DNA from: UBA3700 sp964478025
Lineage (GTDB): Bacteria > Bacillota > Clostridia > Christensenellales > UBA3700
Length of the DNA: 64,000 bases
Assembly (NCBI GenBank): GCA_964478025.1
Contig: CAYZGK010000001.1
Location: forward strand, 124,001 to 188,000
Direction: 5' to 3'
Both the position numbers and the translations under genes were made by a program. Of this stretch, positions 1-8,544 are shown piece by piece. How positions within the stretch are numbered: position 1 is the first letter of the stretch; every line of letters starts with the position of its first letter. Below the pieces are notes generated by a model, which had not been told where the DNA came from, did no database searches, and saw nothing but the letters and a program-made list of their open reading frames with translations.

Positions 1-519
1 TCTTCTTATTGCGTTGAATATTTAAGCAAGTATTTTGACATAACTTTATACTTTTATAATCCAAATATAGAATCAATAGAGGAATATAATAAAAGATATG
101 GAGAATTTGTGAAAATTGTAAATAAGTTTCAAGGTGTAAAAACTGTTTATGAAAAGTATGACCAAAGTGAGTGGACTGAAAAAATAAAAGGGTTTGAAAA
201 TTGCAAAGAAGGTGGAGATAGATGCACTATTTGCTATAGACTAAGACTTGAAAAAGCTATGGAGTATGCAATTGAAAATAATTTCAATTATTTTGCATCA
301 ACTCTTTCTATATCTCCATATAAAAATGCAAAAAAATTAAATGATATTGGTGAAGAAATTTCAAAAAATAAGGAAATTTTATACTTAGTTAACGATTTTA
401 AGAAAAAAGGTGGATATTTAAGATCAATTCAATTATCAAAAGAGTTAAATTTATATAGACAAAATTATTGCGGGTGTGTATACTCTATGGGTGAAAAAAA
501 TAAAATAAGTGAGGTTTAA
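1..519 (+). CDS. queH: Epoxyqueuosine reductase QueH, 3' part
   Basis: The reading frame is open from the first base, so the start lies upstream of the window. The visible 172 residues match the QueH (DUF208) family, which reduces epoxyqueuosine to queuosine in the tRNA wobble base, the last step of queuosine synthesis. Visible family landmarks are the fragment SSYCVEYL directly after the expected N-terminal CC-containing motif, the GGDRCTICYRLRLEKA segment with its CxxC pair, an ASTLSISPYKN stretch, and a C-terminal YCGCVYS. These cysteines are expected to carry the metal or Fe-S centre. The gene ends in TAA three bases before the next gene. Family assignment is secure; only the N-terminus is missing. 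Confidence 0.9.
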   Translation, partial: SSYCVEYLSKYFDITLYFYNPNIESIEEYNKRYGEFVKIVNKFQGVKTVYEKYDQSEWTEKIKGFENCKEGGDRCTICYRLRLEKAMEYAIENNFNYFASTLSISPYKNAKKLNDIGEEISKNKEILYLVNDFKKKGGYLRSIQLSKELNLYRQNYCGCVYSMGEKNKISEV

Positions 520-522
520 TTT

Positions 523-1251
523 ATGCCAACACGTCAAGAATTAAAAGAACAATCAAAGAAGTTAGTAGATGGTAAAATAGGGGTAACCTTTTTACCACTT
601 TTGGTCTATGCAGTAATCTCTGCTGCCATTTCTGGCATTTTGGGCTCTGCATCAACATGGGTAATTTGGATAGGTGCTTTACTTAGTGTAATAGTAGCAT
701 ATGGATTTTATGTATGGGAATTTAATTACATAAGAAAAGGTGAAACAGCGCTTGTCGGAATGTTTACTCCAATGAAGGATATTGAAAAGTTAATCAGTTA
801 TTTTGGAGCATCTGTACTTTCAACTTTAATAATACTTGTAGGCTGCTTAGTAATTGTACCTGGAGTTATCCTAGCTTATGCATATGCAATGGTACCTTTC
901 TTAATGGCAGATCCTGAAAATACTTCAAAAAGAGGAATCGTAGATAATCTAAAATTAAGTAGAGATATGATGAAAGGCCATAAATGGGAATTATTTGTAT
1001 TAGAAATAAGTTTCATCGGTTGGGAATTATTAATAATATTAACATGTGGTATCCTATCTATTTGGAAGCAACAATATATTAACTTTACAATATTCTTATA
1101 TTACGAAAACTTAAAGAAAGAATACGAATTAAATCACCCAGGAACATTCCCAGAACTTGAAATTAAGCATGAGGAAGATGGCGAAGTTGTAGATGCAGAA
1201 GCTGTAAATAATACAGAAGATAATGTAGAAGATGTATTTACAAAAGAATAA
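523..1251 (+). CDS. DUF975 family integral membrane protein
   Basis: This 242-residue protein begins MPTRQELKEQSKKLV, the typical opening of Firmicutes DUF975 proteins. Hydrophobic segments lie near residues 19-41, 45-68, 89-128 (probably two passes) and 153-185, giving about five or six membrane spans. They are followed by an acidic cytoplasmic tail of about 35 residues rich in Glu and Asp. The function of the family is unknown. The GAGG that serves as its ribosome binding site lies inside the end of queH, and a rho-independent terminator follows, so it is probably the last gene of the queH transcription unit. Confidence 0.85.
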   Translation: MPTRQELKEQSKKLVDGKIGVTFLPLLVYAVISAAISGILGSASTWVIWIGALLSVIVAYGFYVWEFNYIRKGETALVGMFTPMKDIEKLISYFGASVLSTLIILVGCLVIVPGVILAYAYAMVPFLMADPENTSKRGIVDNLKLSRDMMKGHKWELFVLEISFIGWELLIILTCGILSIWKQQYINFTIFLYYENLKKEYELNHPGTFPELEIKHEEDGEVVDAEAVNNTEDNVEDVFTKE

Positions 1252-1278
1252 TAAAATTAAAAAATAAGTTTAAAAAAT

Positions 1279-1311
1279 AGCAGTCATTTAAAAGTGGCTG
1301 CTAATTTTTTT
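1279..1311 (+). terminator. Rho-independent terminator after DUF975 gene
   Basis: The hairpin pairs AGCAGTCAT with GTGGCTGCT (two G-U wobbles) around a short A-rich loop. It is followed by TTTTTTT. It ends the plus-strand unit and lies just before the end of the convergent M28 gene. Confidence 0.85.
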
Positions 1312-1324
1312 ATATTGTGCTTTA

Positions 1325-2611
1325 TTATTTAGTTTTAGTAGGTTTTGAAGATTTTAACATATCCATTTCAGCTATCTTAGGAACTAATGTTGTAACTAAT
1401 TCAAAGCCTTGCTCTAGTGCGTCCATTTTTAAGTTAGCAACAGTATCTTTATTTGTGTGGTAATAATCTGTAGGTTTTGTACTTTGACCAGATAGTGTAA
1501 CTGTTTTAACGCCAGCTCTATAGAACGATGTAGAGTCACATCCGCCCGCTGGATTTGTAAATTTAATAGGGTTTTCTATTCCTAATTCTTCCATGGTTTT
1601 AAGAGATAAATCAACTAATTCTTTATCAAAATGTGATCCCATCCATCTATCTCCTTCTATAACATTAAAGGAATCTTTATCTCTAAATGAATCAAGATTT
1701 AATACATAGTAATGGTCATTAAATTCTTTTTTATGAACTTTACAAAATTCCTTAGAACCTTTAAGGCCAGCTTCTTCGCTTCCAAATGCAACACACATTA
1801 ATCTTGTGTTTTTTGGCATACTTTCAGGATGTTCTTTAAAATATTTTAGACATACTAAAGATAATGCAACTCCTGACATATTATCCATAGCGCCAGGACA
1901 TGCTGTTTCTTTATCTAATGTTAAAAATTGTGTTAACCAAAAACATCCTGGAACAGATAAAAGTGGGAGTAACATCATGATTAAGTTTCCTACATTTTCA
2001 ATTGTTCCGTCTTCTTGATTTATTATATTTGTTTCCCAATATGTAAAATCTTTAGCTCCCTTACAAACTGCAACTAAAGATAAGAAAAATAAAAAGACAA
2101 TAGCAAGTGTTCCTAAAGATAACTTTACAGCTAGTGTTTTTGGATTTTGAAGCGATAGTTTCCAATTCCAAGAAGAGTCCATGTGACCAGACAAAACAAT
2201 GGTTCTATCTATTTGAGAATTCTTTGGCTCGATGGATGCATAAACATTTTGAGAGTGATATTTTTGTGCAATAAAATCAAAAGCACCGGTGTATGTAAAA
2301 ATTTGTAATATGCCATATGTTAAAACTAAAATGCTTATTACAAAGGTAATTGCAGGGGATAAATAAAAAGCTGCAATTGATATAAAACCTAAAATTCCTA
2401 AAGTTGGCACTGAAGCTACGGATGCACGTGGTGAAACTTTAAATTTTTCAACGTGTGGTTCAAAACCAAAAGAGTCAAGTTGCATTGCAAAAATATTTGC
2501 TCCTTTTTTCTCTTCTTCAGACCCTGGAAGCCTAGGCCCTGTTGAATTTACAACATCACTAATCAAATCATATGTTAGTTGAGCATTTTCTTGTATTGTA
2601 GAATCTTTCAT
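1325..2611 (-). CDS. M28 family zinc metallopeptidase with membrane segments
   Basis: This 428-residue protein carries the ordered M28 metal-ligand motifs: GHMDSSWNW (His and Asp), PGAMDNMSG (bridging Asp), FGSEEAGLKGS (catalytic Glu and ligand Glu), LNLDSF (Asp) and DYYHTNKDT (final His). The family comprises aminopeptidases and carboxypeptidases with two zinc ions. Unlike the usual soluble or secreted members, it has hydrophobic segments near residues 72-112, 165-187 and 208-228. These are inserted before and between the first catalytic motifs, so the enzyme is probably membrane-embedded. GAGG precedes the ATG. A good promoter lies 27 bases upstream of the start. The substrate cannot be told from sequence. 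Confidence 0.85.
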   Translation of the reverse strand: MKDSTIQENAQLTYDLISDVVNSTGPRLPGSEEEKKGANIFAMQLDSFGFEPHVEKFKVSPRASVASVPTLGILGFISIAAFYLSPAITFVISILVLTYGILQIFTYTGAFDFIAQKYHSQNVYASIEPKNSQIDRTIVLSGHMDSSWNWKLSLQNPKTLAVKLSLGTLAIVFLFFLSLVAVCKGAKDFTYWETNIINQEDGTIENVGNLIMMLLPLLSVPGCFWLTQFLTLDKETACPGAMDNMSGVALSLVCLKYFKEHPESMPKNTRLMCVAFGSEEAGLKGSKEFCKVHKKEFNDHYYVLNLDSFRDKDSFNVIEGDRWMGSHFDKELVDLSLKTMEELGIENPIKFTNPAGGCDSTSFYRAGVKTVTLSGQSTKPTDYYHTNKDTVANLKMDALEQGFELVTTLVPKIAEMDMLKSSKPTKTK

Positions 2612-2637
2612 AGATTACCTCGTTTATCATTGATTTA

Positions 2638-2666
2638 AGTATAATTTTTGGCCCAAAGATAGTCAA
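2638..2666 (-). promoter_or_regulatory. Promoter of the M28 peptidase gene
   Basis: On the minus strand there is TTGACT, a 17-base spacer and TATACT. The spacer contains the palindrome TTTGG-C-CCAAA at 2647-2657, which could be an operator. I know of no regulator that binds it. Confidence 0.7.
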
Positions 2667-2705
2667 GCAGCAATTGCCTCATATATTTATATATAAAAAT
2701 ATATA

Positions 2706-2759
2706 TTGACTACATATAGCTTTGTTTGTTAAAATTGATAATGTTAAAATACAAACAAA
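2706..2759 (+). promoter_or_regulatory. Promoter and operator-like inverted repeat of the sugar cluster
   Basis: TTGACT at 2706-2711 is followed 17 bases later by TTAAAA at 2729-2734. A perfect 9-bp inverted repeat, TTTGTTTGT at 2721-2729 and ACAAACAAA at 2751-2759, covers the -10 region and probable transcription start. This is the usual place for a repressor site. The sequence TGTTAAAAT also occurs twice inside the interval. No dedicated repressor gene is visible in the cluster. Confidence 0.6.
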
Positions 2760-2775
2760 CAAAAAGGAGACAATT

Positions 2776-4482
2776 ATGGAAATTAAGTATACTAGTGTAG
2801 AAGAATTACGTAAGGGTGATGAATATAAAAACCCAAGTTCTGAATACGGTGTTACTCGTTGGGCTGATCCACAAAACATTAGAGATGCATTAAAGGAATT
2901 AACAGATAAGAATATTTATTCTATTCCTCAAGACATCTATGAAAAAGACATTGTAAAAGGTTATTATGAAACTAAGTGTGCAAAGTCAAAAGAAGTTACA
3001 GCAGAAGCTAAGAAGTTTATTCCAGGCGGCGTACAACATAACTTAGCATTCAATAAGCCATTCCCAATGTGCATGACAAAAGCTGAAGGTGCTTATCTTT
3101 ATGATGCTGATGGCAATAAGTACTTCGACTTCTTACAAGCAGGTGGTCCTACAATTTTAGGATCTAACTTCCCAGGAGTTCAAGAAGAAGCTATTAAATT
3201 AATTAAAGATTGCGGTCCAGTTACAGGTTTATTCCATGAAGCTGAATTATTAATTGCTAAAGAAATTAACAAGAATATGCCATACGTTGAAAAGTTCCGT
3301 ATGTTAGGTTCTGGTACAGAAGCTGACATGGCTGCTATTCGTATCGCAAGATGTGCTACAGGTCACAAGAGAATTATTAAGGTTGGTGGTGCATACCATG
3401 GTTGGTCAGACCAATTAGTTTATGGTTTGAAAATTCCAGGAACAAGAAACTTCTTAGAGTCTTATGGTATTCCATCAAAGATTCACTCAATCGTAGATGA
3501 AGTTCAACCAGATAATATTGAAATGATGGAAAGTTATTTAAAACTTAACCAATTAAGAGGTGGTACAGCTGCTATTCTTATTGAGCCAGTTGGCCCAGAA
3601 TCAGGTACAAGACCAGTTGCTTGGAAGTACAATCAACTTGTAAGAGCATTATGTGATAAGTATGGTGCTTTATTAATCTTCGACGAAGTTGTAACAGGCT
3701 TCAGAGTAGGTTTAGGTGGCGCTCAAGGTTTATTTGGTGTTCATCCAGATTTAACAGTATTTGGTAAGATCGTTGCTGGTGGATATCCTTCTGCCGGTGG
3801 TGTAGGTGGTAAGAGAGAATATGTTGACTTAATGGCTGCTGGTGTTGGTGGCTTAATGAAGAAAGCATATGTAGGTGGTACACTTGCTGCTAACCCTCTA
3901 TCTTCAATGGCTGGTTATGTATGTATGAAAGAAATTGCTAAGAACAATGCTTGTGTAAAGGCTGGTAAAGCTGGTGATAGATTAACAGATGGTCTTGTTA
4001 AGTTAATTGATCAATACAAGTTACCATATGTTGCTTATAACCAAGGTTCTATTTGTCACTTAGAGTGTTCTGCAGCTATGAGTTTCGACTTCTCATCAAT
4101 GAATATCTTAAATGTTGTTAACGCATTATCTAAGAAGAGTATGATGATGGTAAGAAAGGAAGCTATGGAGCATATGGGTGCTGCATATATGGCAAATGGT
4201 ATCGTTACTCTTGCTGGTTCAAGATTATATACATCTATGGCTGATACAGATGAAGTTATCGATGAGGCATTAAATAGATTTGAAGATGTATTTAAGATGG
4301 TAAAAGAAACAGGTAAGATTGAAGATCAAATCGCTGCTTACGATAAGAGACATAAAGAAGAGAAAGCTAAAGGATTAGAAAAAGCTAAAGCTCAAATGGC
4401 TGAAATCGAAGCAAAGAAAGCTGCAGCAAAAGCAGATGCTGAAAAGTTATTAAATGAATATAAGGCATCTAAGAAAAATTAA
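2776..4482 (+). CDS. Class III PLP-dependent aminotransferase (glutamate-1-semialdehyde aminomutase-like)
   Basis: The start at ATG 2776 is chosen because AAGGAG lies just before it; an in-frame ATG 54 bases upstream falls inside the promoter. The 568-residue product has the class III fold signatures: GAYHGWSD, LLIFDEVVTGFR (cofactor Asp) and FGKIVAGGYP, where K331 is the predicted Schiff-base lysine. The core resembles glutamate-1-semialdehyde 2,1-aminomutase, but no other tetrapyrrole genes are near. It carries an N-terminal extension of about 70 residues and a Lys/Ala/Glu-rich coiled tail of about 50 residues. Position ahead of an FGGY kinase and two class II aldolases suggests action on a sugar- or polyol-derived carbonyl compound. 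The substrate is unknown. Confidence 0.8.
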   Translation: MEIKYTSVEELRKGDEYKNPSSEYGVTRWADPQNIRDALKELTDKNIYSIPQDIYEKDIVKGYYETKCAKSKEVTAEAKKFIPGGVQHNLAFNKPFPMCMTKAEGAYLYDADGNKYFDFLQAGGPTILGSNFPGVQEEAIKLIKDCGPVTGLFHEAELLIAKEINKNMPYVEKFRMLGSGTEADMAAIRIARCATGHKRIIKVGGAYHGWSDQLVYGLKIPGTRNFLESYGIPSKIHSIVDEVQPDNIEMMESYLKLNQLRGGTAAILIEPVGPESGTRPVAWKYNQLVRALCDKYGALLIFDEVVTGFRVGLGGAQGLFGVHPDLTVFGKIVAGGYPSAGGVGGKREYVDLMAAGVGGLMKKAYVGGTLAANPLSSMAGYVCMKEIAKNNACVKAGKAGDRLTDGLVKLIDQYKLPYVAYNQGSICHLECSAAMSFDFSSMNILNVVNALSKKSMMMVRKEAMEHMGAAYMANGIVTLAGSRLYTSMADTDEVIDEALNRFEDVFKMVKETGKIEDQIAAYDKRHKEEKAKGLEKAKAQMAEIEAKKAAAKADAEKLLNEYKASKKN

Positions 4483-4499
4483 AATATAAAAAATTAACC

Positions 4500-4533
4500 A
4501 TGGGGGTTACACCAAAAAAAGTGTAATCCCCAT
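4500..4533 (+). terminator. Intercistronic hairpin (attenuator or processing signal)
   Basis: ATGGGGGTTACAC pairs with GTGTAATCCCCAT over 13 bp (one G-U) around an A-rich loop. Only a weak T stretch follows, and the next gene starts 22 bases later. It may be a partial terminator or RNA-stabilising stem that lowers expression of the kinase and aldolases relative to the aminotransferase. Confidence 0.55.
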
Positions 4534-4554
4534 TTATGCATTTAAGAGGACTAT

Positions 4555-6153
4555 ATGAAAAAGTATGCTTTGGCCTATGATGTAGGAACAACAGGAATAA
4601 AAACTTGCTTAATTGAGATTGAGGAAGGTATTAAAATTCTAGCATCTGCATCAGAAGGTTATGATTTATATGTTTATGATGATGGTGGCGCTGAGCAAGA
4701 TCCTAATGATTGGTGGAATGCTATGTGCTCTACTACAAAAAAAGTTTTCCAAAAAACTGACATTAAGCCTGAACAGGTAGATGGTATTTCATTTTGTTCA
4801 CAAGCACAAGGACTTGTTCTTGTAGATAAAAATGGTGTTCCTGTTCATAGAGCATTTTCATATATGGACCAAAGAGCTTCTCAAGAAATGAAAGAAGGAA
4901 TTTCTTATGGTTTGCAAATTGCAGGTGGAAATATTAAAAAGTTAATTCCTGCACTTTTAATAACCGGAGCGGCTCCAGTTTCAGTTAAAGATCCAGTTTG
5001 GAAATATAACTGGGTTAAAAAACATGAACCAGATAATTTTGCAAGAGTACATAAATGGCTTGATGTTAAAGAATATTTAATTTGCAGAATGACTGGCGAA
5101 TTCGTAATGACATATGATTCAGCTTTTGGAACATTGCTTTACGATTATAAAAAGAAAAGTTTCTCAAAGAAAATTTGTAATATGTTCGGAGTAAATCCAG
5201 ACCATATGCCAAGATTAATTGCATCATCAGAGGCAGCTGGTGTTACTTTGGAAGGACCAGCAAAAGAACTTGGAATTGTTCCAGGAATAAAAGTATTTGG
5301 CGGTGGTATGGATGCTAACCTAATTGGAGTAGGTGCAGGTGCTACAGGACTTGGAGATACTCACGTATATTCAGGAACATCAGGTTGGGTTGGAACTATT
5401 ACGGATAAATCAGTTGTAGATGTTACAACAATGATTGCAGCAACAGTAGGAGCAGAACCTGGAAGATTTAACTACTTTGCTGAACTTGAAACATCAAGTA
5501 AATGCTTTGAGTGGGTAAAAGATCATATTGCTCTTGATGAAGTTGGTGTTTATTCTCAAAAACAAAAAGTAACTGACGATTCAGAATCAAAATATATTAA
5601 CTTATATAAGTATATGATTTCTGTAGTTGATGAGGTTCCAGCAGGAGCAGGTGGCGTAATATTTACTCCATGGCTACATGGAAATAGATGTCCTTTTGAA
5701 GATTCAAATGCAAGAGGAATGTTCTTTAATATTTCCCTAGAAACCGGAAAGAGAGATTTAATTAGAGCAGTTTTAGAGGGAATTTGCTATCATAAGAGAT
5801 GGATGATAGAGGCTTCAGATAGAAAAGTAAAGACCTCTGATGTCATAAGATTCGTAGGCGGTGGTGCACTTGATGATTTCACTTGCCAAGTTTTAGCCGA
5901 TATTACAGGTAGAGTTATAGAAACTGTCGAGAGCCCACAAAATATAGGCGCAGTAGGCGCTGCAGCTTGTGTAGGAGTAGGTTTAGGTGTTATCCCTTCA
6001 TTTACAGATATAAAGAAATTTATTCCTGCAAAGAAAACTTATAAGCCAAATCTTAAATTAAAAGAAGAGGTTTATGATAAAGGCTTTGAAGTATTTAAGT
6101 CACTATACAAACAAAACAAAAAAGCTTTTAAAATTTTAAATGGTAAAAATTAG
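4555..6153 (+). CDS. FGGY family carbohydrate kinase (xylulokinase-like)
   Basis: The 532-residue protein begins with the phosphate-binding loop YDVGTTGIKTCLIE of the FGGY N-terminal domain. It also has GISFCSQAQGLVLVD, a YMDQRAS motif, and a C-terminal ATPase half with VYSGTSGWVG and RFVGGGALDDFTCQVLADI. FGGY kinases phosphorylate sugars or polyols with ATP; the overall form is nearest xylulokinase and fuculokinase types. AAGAGGA lies just ahead of the ATG. With the two aldolases downstream it suggests a phosphorylation-then-cleavage route, as in L-fuculose or L-rhamnulose breakdown. No transporter or isomerase is present here, so the actual sugar is unresolved. Confidence 0.85.
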   Translation: MKKYALAYDVGTTGIKTCLIEIEEGIKILASASEGYDLYVYDDGGAEQDPNDWWNAMCSTTKKVFQKTDIKPEQVDGISFCSQAQGLVLVDKNGVPVHRAFSYMDQRASQEMKEGISYGLQIAGGNIKKLIPALLITGAAPVSVKDPVWKYNWVKKHEPDNFARVHKWLDVKEYLICRMTGEFVMTYDSAFGTLLYDYKKKSFSKKICNMFGVNPDHMPRLIASSEAAGVTLEGPAKELGIVPGIKVFGGGMDANLIGVGAGATGLGDTHVYSGTSGWVGTITDKSVVDVTTMIAATVGAEPGRFNYFAELETSSKCFEWVKDHIALDEVGVYSQKQKVTDDSESKYINLYKYMISVVDEVPAGAGGVIFTPWLHGNRCPFEDSNARGMFFNISLETGKRDLIRAVLEGICYHKRWMIEASDRKVKTSDVIRFVGGGALDDFTCQVLADITGRVIETVESPQNIGAVGAAACVGVGLGVIPSFTDIKKFIPAKKTYKPNLKLKEEVYDKGFEVFKSLYKQNKKAFKILNGKN

Positions 6154-6194
6154 GAAAATACTATATATTCGATATTAAAAAGGAGAGAAATTAT

Positions 6195-6818
6195 ATGAAT
6201 AAGTACGTTGAAAAAATACTAGAATATGCAAAGAGACTTGCAGAAGAAGGTATTAATGAAGACACAGCATGTATATCCATGAGAGCTCACAAGGGTTATA
6301 TGTATATTACTAAGTTAGGAGTAGCATTAGATAGTCTTAAAGAAGAAGATGTATTAAAGATAGATATGGCTTCTGCTACAGATAAAGAGTATATACTACA
6401 TGCAAATATCTATACATCAAAAGAAACAGCAAATGCAGTTTGTCATGTTCATCCAAAATGGGTTAATCCAGTAGCTAAAGTTGGAGTTACAATTCCAACT
6501 GTTCTAGATGATATGGCTCAAATAGTAGGACCAAAGTGTAAAACAGCAAAAAATAATGTAGATAATATCGTTAAAAATTTAAAAGGTCATAATTCTACAT
6601 TAATAAAAGATGATGGTTGTATAACAACAGGAAGATCTTTAGATGAAGCTTATACTTGTGTATTAGTTTTAGATAAAGCAGCTCATTGCTTTGTTGCAAG
6701 CGCTGTAGTTGGTAAGAATGTTACAATTAATTTATTTGAAGCTAAATTAATGCAATTTGTTTATCAAAAGAAATATAGTAAAGCTAACCAAGCAAACTTA
6801 CAAGTAGAGGAGGAATAA
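6195..6818 (+). CDS. Class II aldolase/adducin family protein, altered metal site
   Basis: This 207-residue protein has the class II aldolase fold seen in L-fuculose-1-phosphate aldolase: KEYILHANIY with the catalytic-type Glu four residues before HA, and VCHVHPKW with the HxH zinc ligands H84 and H86. The third zinc histidine, normally in an NHG motif, is replaced by Asp (KDDGC, D140). The N-terminal GN-S-R phosphate-binding segment of the family is not recognisable. It may be a degenerate or specialised subunit working with the complete aldolase encoded four bases downstream. GGAGAG precedes its ATG. Confidence 0.75.
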   Translation: MNKYVEKILEYAKRLAEEGINEDTACISMRAHKGYMYITKLGVALDSLKEEDVLKIDMASATDKEYILHANIYTSKETANAVCHVHPKWVNPVAKVGVTIPTVLDDMAQIVGPKCKTAKNNVDNIVKNLKGHNSTLIKDDGCITTGRSLDEAYTCVLVLDKAAHCFVASAVVGKNVTINLFEAKLMQFVYQKKYSKANQANLQVEEE

Positions 6819-6822
6819 TACT

Positions 6823-7479
6823 ATGGCATGGACTGAAGAACAAGAGAAAGTTTTAAGACAAGTTATAAAAGATAGTGGAGTTAATTTATTAAAAGAAAAT
6901 TTAGTTCAAGGAACATGGGGAAATACATCCGCAAGATTAGATGATGACCATATGTTAGTTACTCCAACAGGATTAGACTATATTGCATTAACACCAGAAG
7001 ATATGCCAGTAGTTCAAATATCTGATCCTTCTATTTGGGAAAAAGGAAAGAAGCCTACAAGTGAAAGAAAAATTCACGCTGCAATTATGGCAGATAGAAA
7101 AGAAGTTAACGCTTGTATTCACTCACATCCAATATTCTGCTCAATATTTGCTTCTTGCAGAAAAGAACTTCCAGTAATGAATGAAGAAATGCAAAAATTA
7201 GTTGGTGGAAATGTAAAGGTTGGAAACTATGGACTTCCAGGAACAAAAACATTAAAGAACGGCACAGTAGAAGCTATGAAAGGAAGAAATGCATGTTTTA
7301 TGGCTAACCATGGTGTATTCTGTGTAGGAAAAGATATGGATGAAGCTTTTGCAGTTTTACGTTGTGTAGAAAAGAATTGCTATGAATACATAAAACAAGA
7401 AACATTAAAAGCAACTGGCGCTAAAGAATATAGCGATGAATTGTTATTTGATTATTTCGTTTCAAAATATAGCAAATAA
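6823..7479 (+). CDS. Class II aldolase (L-fuculose-phosphate aldolase-like)
   Basis: The 218-residue product has the full family set: GTWGNTSAR for substrate phosphate binding, PTGLDY, PTSERKIHAA with the catalytic Glu, CIHSHP with zinc ligands H100 and H102, and MANHGVF with third ligand H163. Enzymes of this family split sugar 1-phosphates such as fuculose-1-phosphate into dihydroxyacetone phosphate and an aldehyde, or act as epimerases or decarboxylases. GAGGAGG from the end of the preceding gene serves as its ribosome binding site. It completes the kinase-aldolase cluster and ends in TAATG shared with mrnC. Confidence 0.85.
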   Translation: MAWTEEQEKVLRQVIKDSGVNLLKENLVQGTWGNTSARLDDDHMLVTPTGLDYIALTPEDMPVVQISDPSIWEKGKKPTSERKIHAAIMADRKEVNACIHSHPIFCSIFASCRKELPVMNEEMQKLVGGNVKVGNYGLPGTKTLKNGTVEAMKGRNACFMANHGVFCVGKDMDEAFAVLRCVEKNCYEYIKQETLKATGAKEYSDELLFDYFVSKYSK

Positions 7480-7880
7480 TGAATTTTATTCCAGAAAATA
7501 AAAATATACTAACAAAAGCTCAAGCACGAGAGATGAACCCTCTTGTGCTTGCTTATATAGGGGATGCAGTACATTCGTTGTTTTCAAGAGAAAAGTTTGC
7601 AACAACTACTACTTTAAAAACACATAAACTTCATGAAAAAGTATCCCAAGAAGTTAACGCTAAAGCCCAAGCTAAACTTGTTAATGAATTAAAAGAATCT
7701 TTAAATGAAGAAGAAAATGAAATTTTTCATAGAGCACGTAATTCTCATGTAAACAATATAGCTAAACATGCGTCAGTGCTTGAATATTTAGAAGCTACAG
7801 GGTTTGAGGCAGTCATTGGTTATTTATATTTAACCGGTCAACAGGAGAGATTAGAATTATTTTTAAAAAATGAAGAATGA
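7479..7880 (+). CDS. mrnC: Mini-ribonuclease 3
   Basis: The 133-residue protein consists of a single RNase III catalytic domain without a double-stranded RNA binding domain, which defines MrnC. It shows LAYIGDAVHSL (the catalytic Asp helix), FHRARNSH and EYLEATGFEAVIGYLYLTG (second acidic motif). The family matures 23S rRNA ends in Firmicutes. The start overlaps the preceding stop by one base (TAATG). Gene order mrnC then a SigH-like sigma factor, with rlmB close by, is a rearranged form of the common cysS-mrnC-rlmB-yacP-sigH block. Confidence 0.92.
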   Translation: MNFIPENKNILTKAQAREMNPLVLAYIGDAVHSLFSREKFATTTTLKTHKLHEKVSQEVNAKAQAKLVNELKESLNEEENEIFHRARNSHVNNIAKHASVLEYLEATGFEAVIGYLYLTGQQERLELFLKNEE

Positions 7881-8460
7881 AGAAATAAATGAAAAGTTTA
7901 AAGAAATCCAATTGTTAAAAAAGAACAATAAGAATGTTGATAAAGAAATAGCATCTTTGCTTAATGCTAGTGAAAAATTAATAGAAGGAATTGCCTTGAA
8001 TACCAAAAAAGATACAGGTAGTAATGATATTGGATTTTTGGATTTAGTGCAAGAGGGACAAATAGGATTATATAATGCTATCAATTCGTATAATCCAGAA
8101 AAAGATGTCATATTTACAACATATGCAGGAACTTGTATAAAAAATAAGATTTTGGATTATATAAGAAAAGAATCCAGTTTTCAAAAAAACATAGTATATC
8201 AAAACGATGATGATCGTGAATATCCAAAAGATCCATCTAAAACTCCAGAAGAGGAATTAATAGAAAAAGAAGAAAAACTGGTTGAAAATAATAAAATAGA
8301 AAACATTATGAGTGTTTTGAATGACACGGAAAAGGAAATATTTAGACTTTACATAGAATCTAACACTTATAATGAAATTGCAAAAAAATTAAATATTACA
8401 AGTAAAAAAGTAGATAATACAATTCGAAAAATAAGAAAAATTTATAAAGATAAGCAATAG
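7870..8460 (+). CDS. Sigma-70 family RNA polymerase sigma factor, SigH-like
   Basis: This 196-residue protein has sigma region 2 near residues 52-97 (LDLVQEGQIGLYNAI, then FTTYAGTCIKNKILDYI) and a region 4 helix-turn-helix near 145-190 (LNDTEKEIFRLY, YNEIAKKLNITSKKVDNTIRK). The lack of region 3 and the location beside mrnC and rlmB point to the SigH/stationary-phase type, though it is shorter and quite diverged. It overlaps mrnC by 11 bases. A GGAGAG lies rather far upstream, so translation may be coupled. A promoter class for it cannot be assigned from this window. Confidence 0.8.
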   Translation: MKNEEINEKFKEIQLLKKNNKNVDKEIASLLNASEKLIEGIALNTKKDTGSNDIGFLDLVQEGQIGLYNAINSYNPEKDVIFTTYAGTCIKNKILDYIRKESSFQKNIVYQNDDDREYPKDPSKTPEEELIEKEEKLVENNKIENIMSVLNDTEKEIFRLYIESNTYNEIAKKLNITSKKVDNTIRKIRKIYKDKQ

Positions 8461-8478
8461 GAAAAATATAAAATAGCG

Positions 8479-8530
8479 ATACCAAGGTGCGACGAAGAGT
8501 AAAAAATTGCGCTTGTCGCACGCTGGGTAT
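8479..8530. terminator. Hairpin between convergent sigma and rlmB genes
   Basis: ATACC and GTGCGAC on the left pair with GTCGCAC and GGTAT on the right, interrupted by a small bulge, with a 21-base loop. It sits in the 84-base gap between converging genes. It lacks a strong T run, so it may act as a bidirectional stem rather than a classic terminator. Confidence 0.6.
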
Positions 8531-8544
8531 AATTTAGATAAAAA

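Noticed and set aside
2776..4482. Naming the class III aminotransferase hemL
   Set aside because: The core is similar, but the N- and C-terminal extensions and the kinase/aldolase context argue against a tetrapyrrole role.
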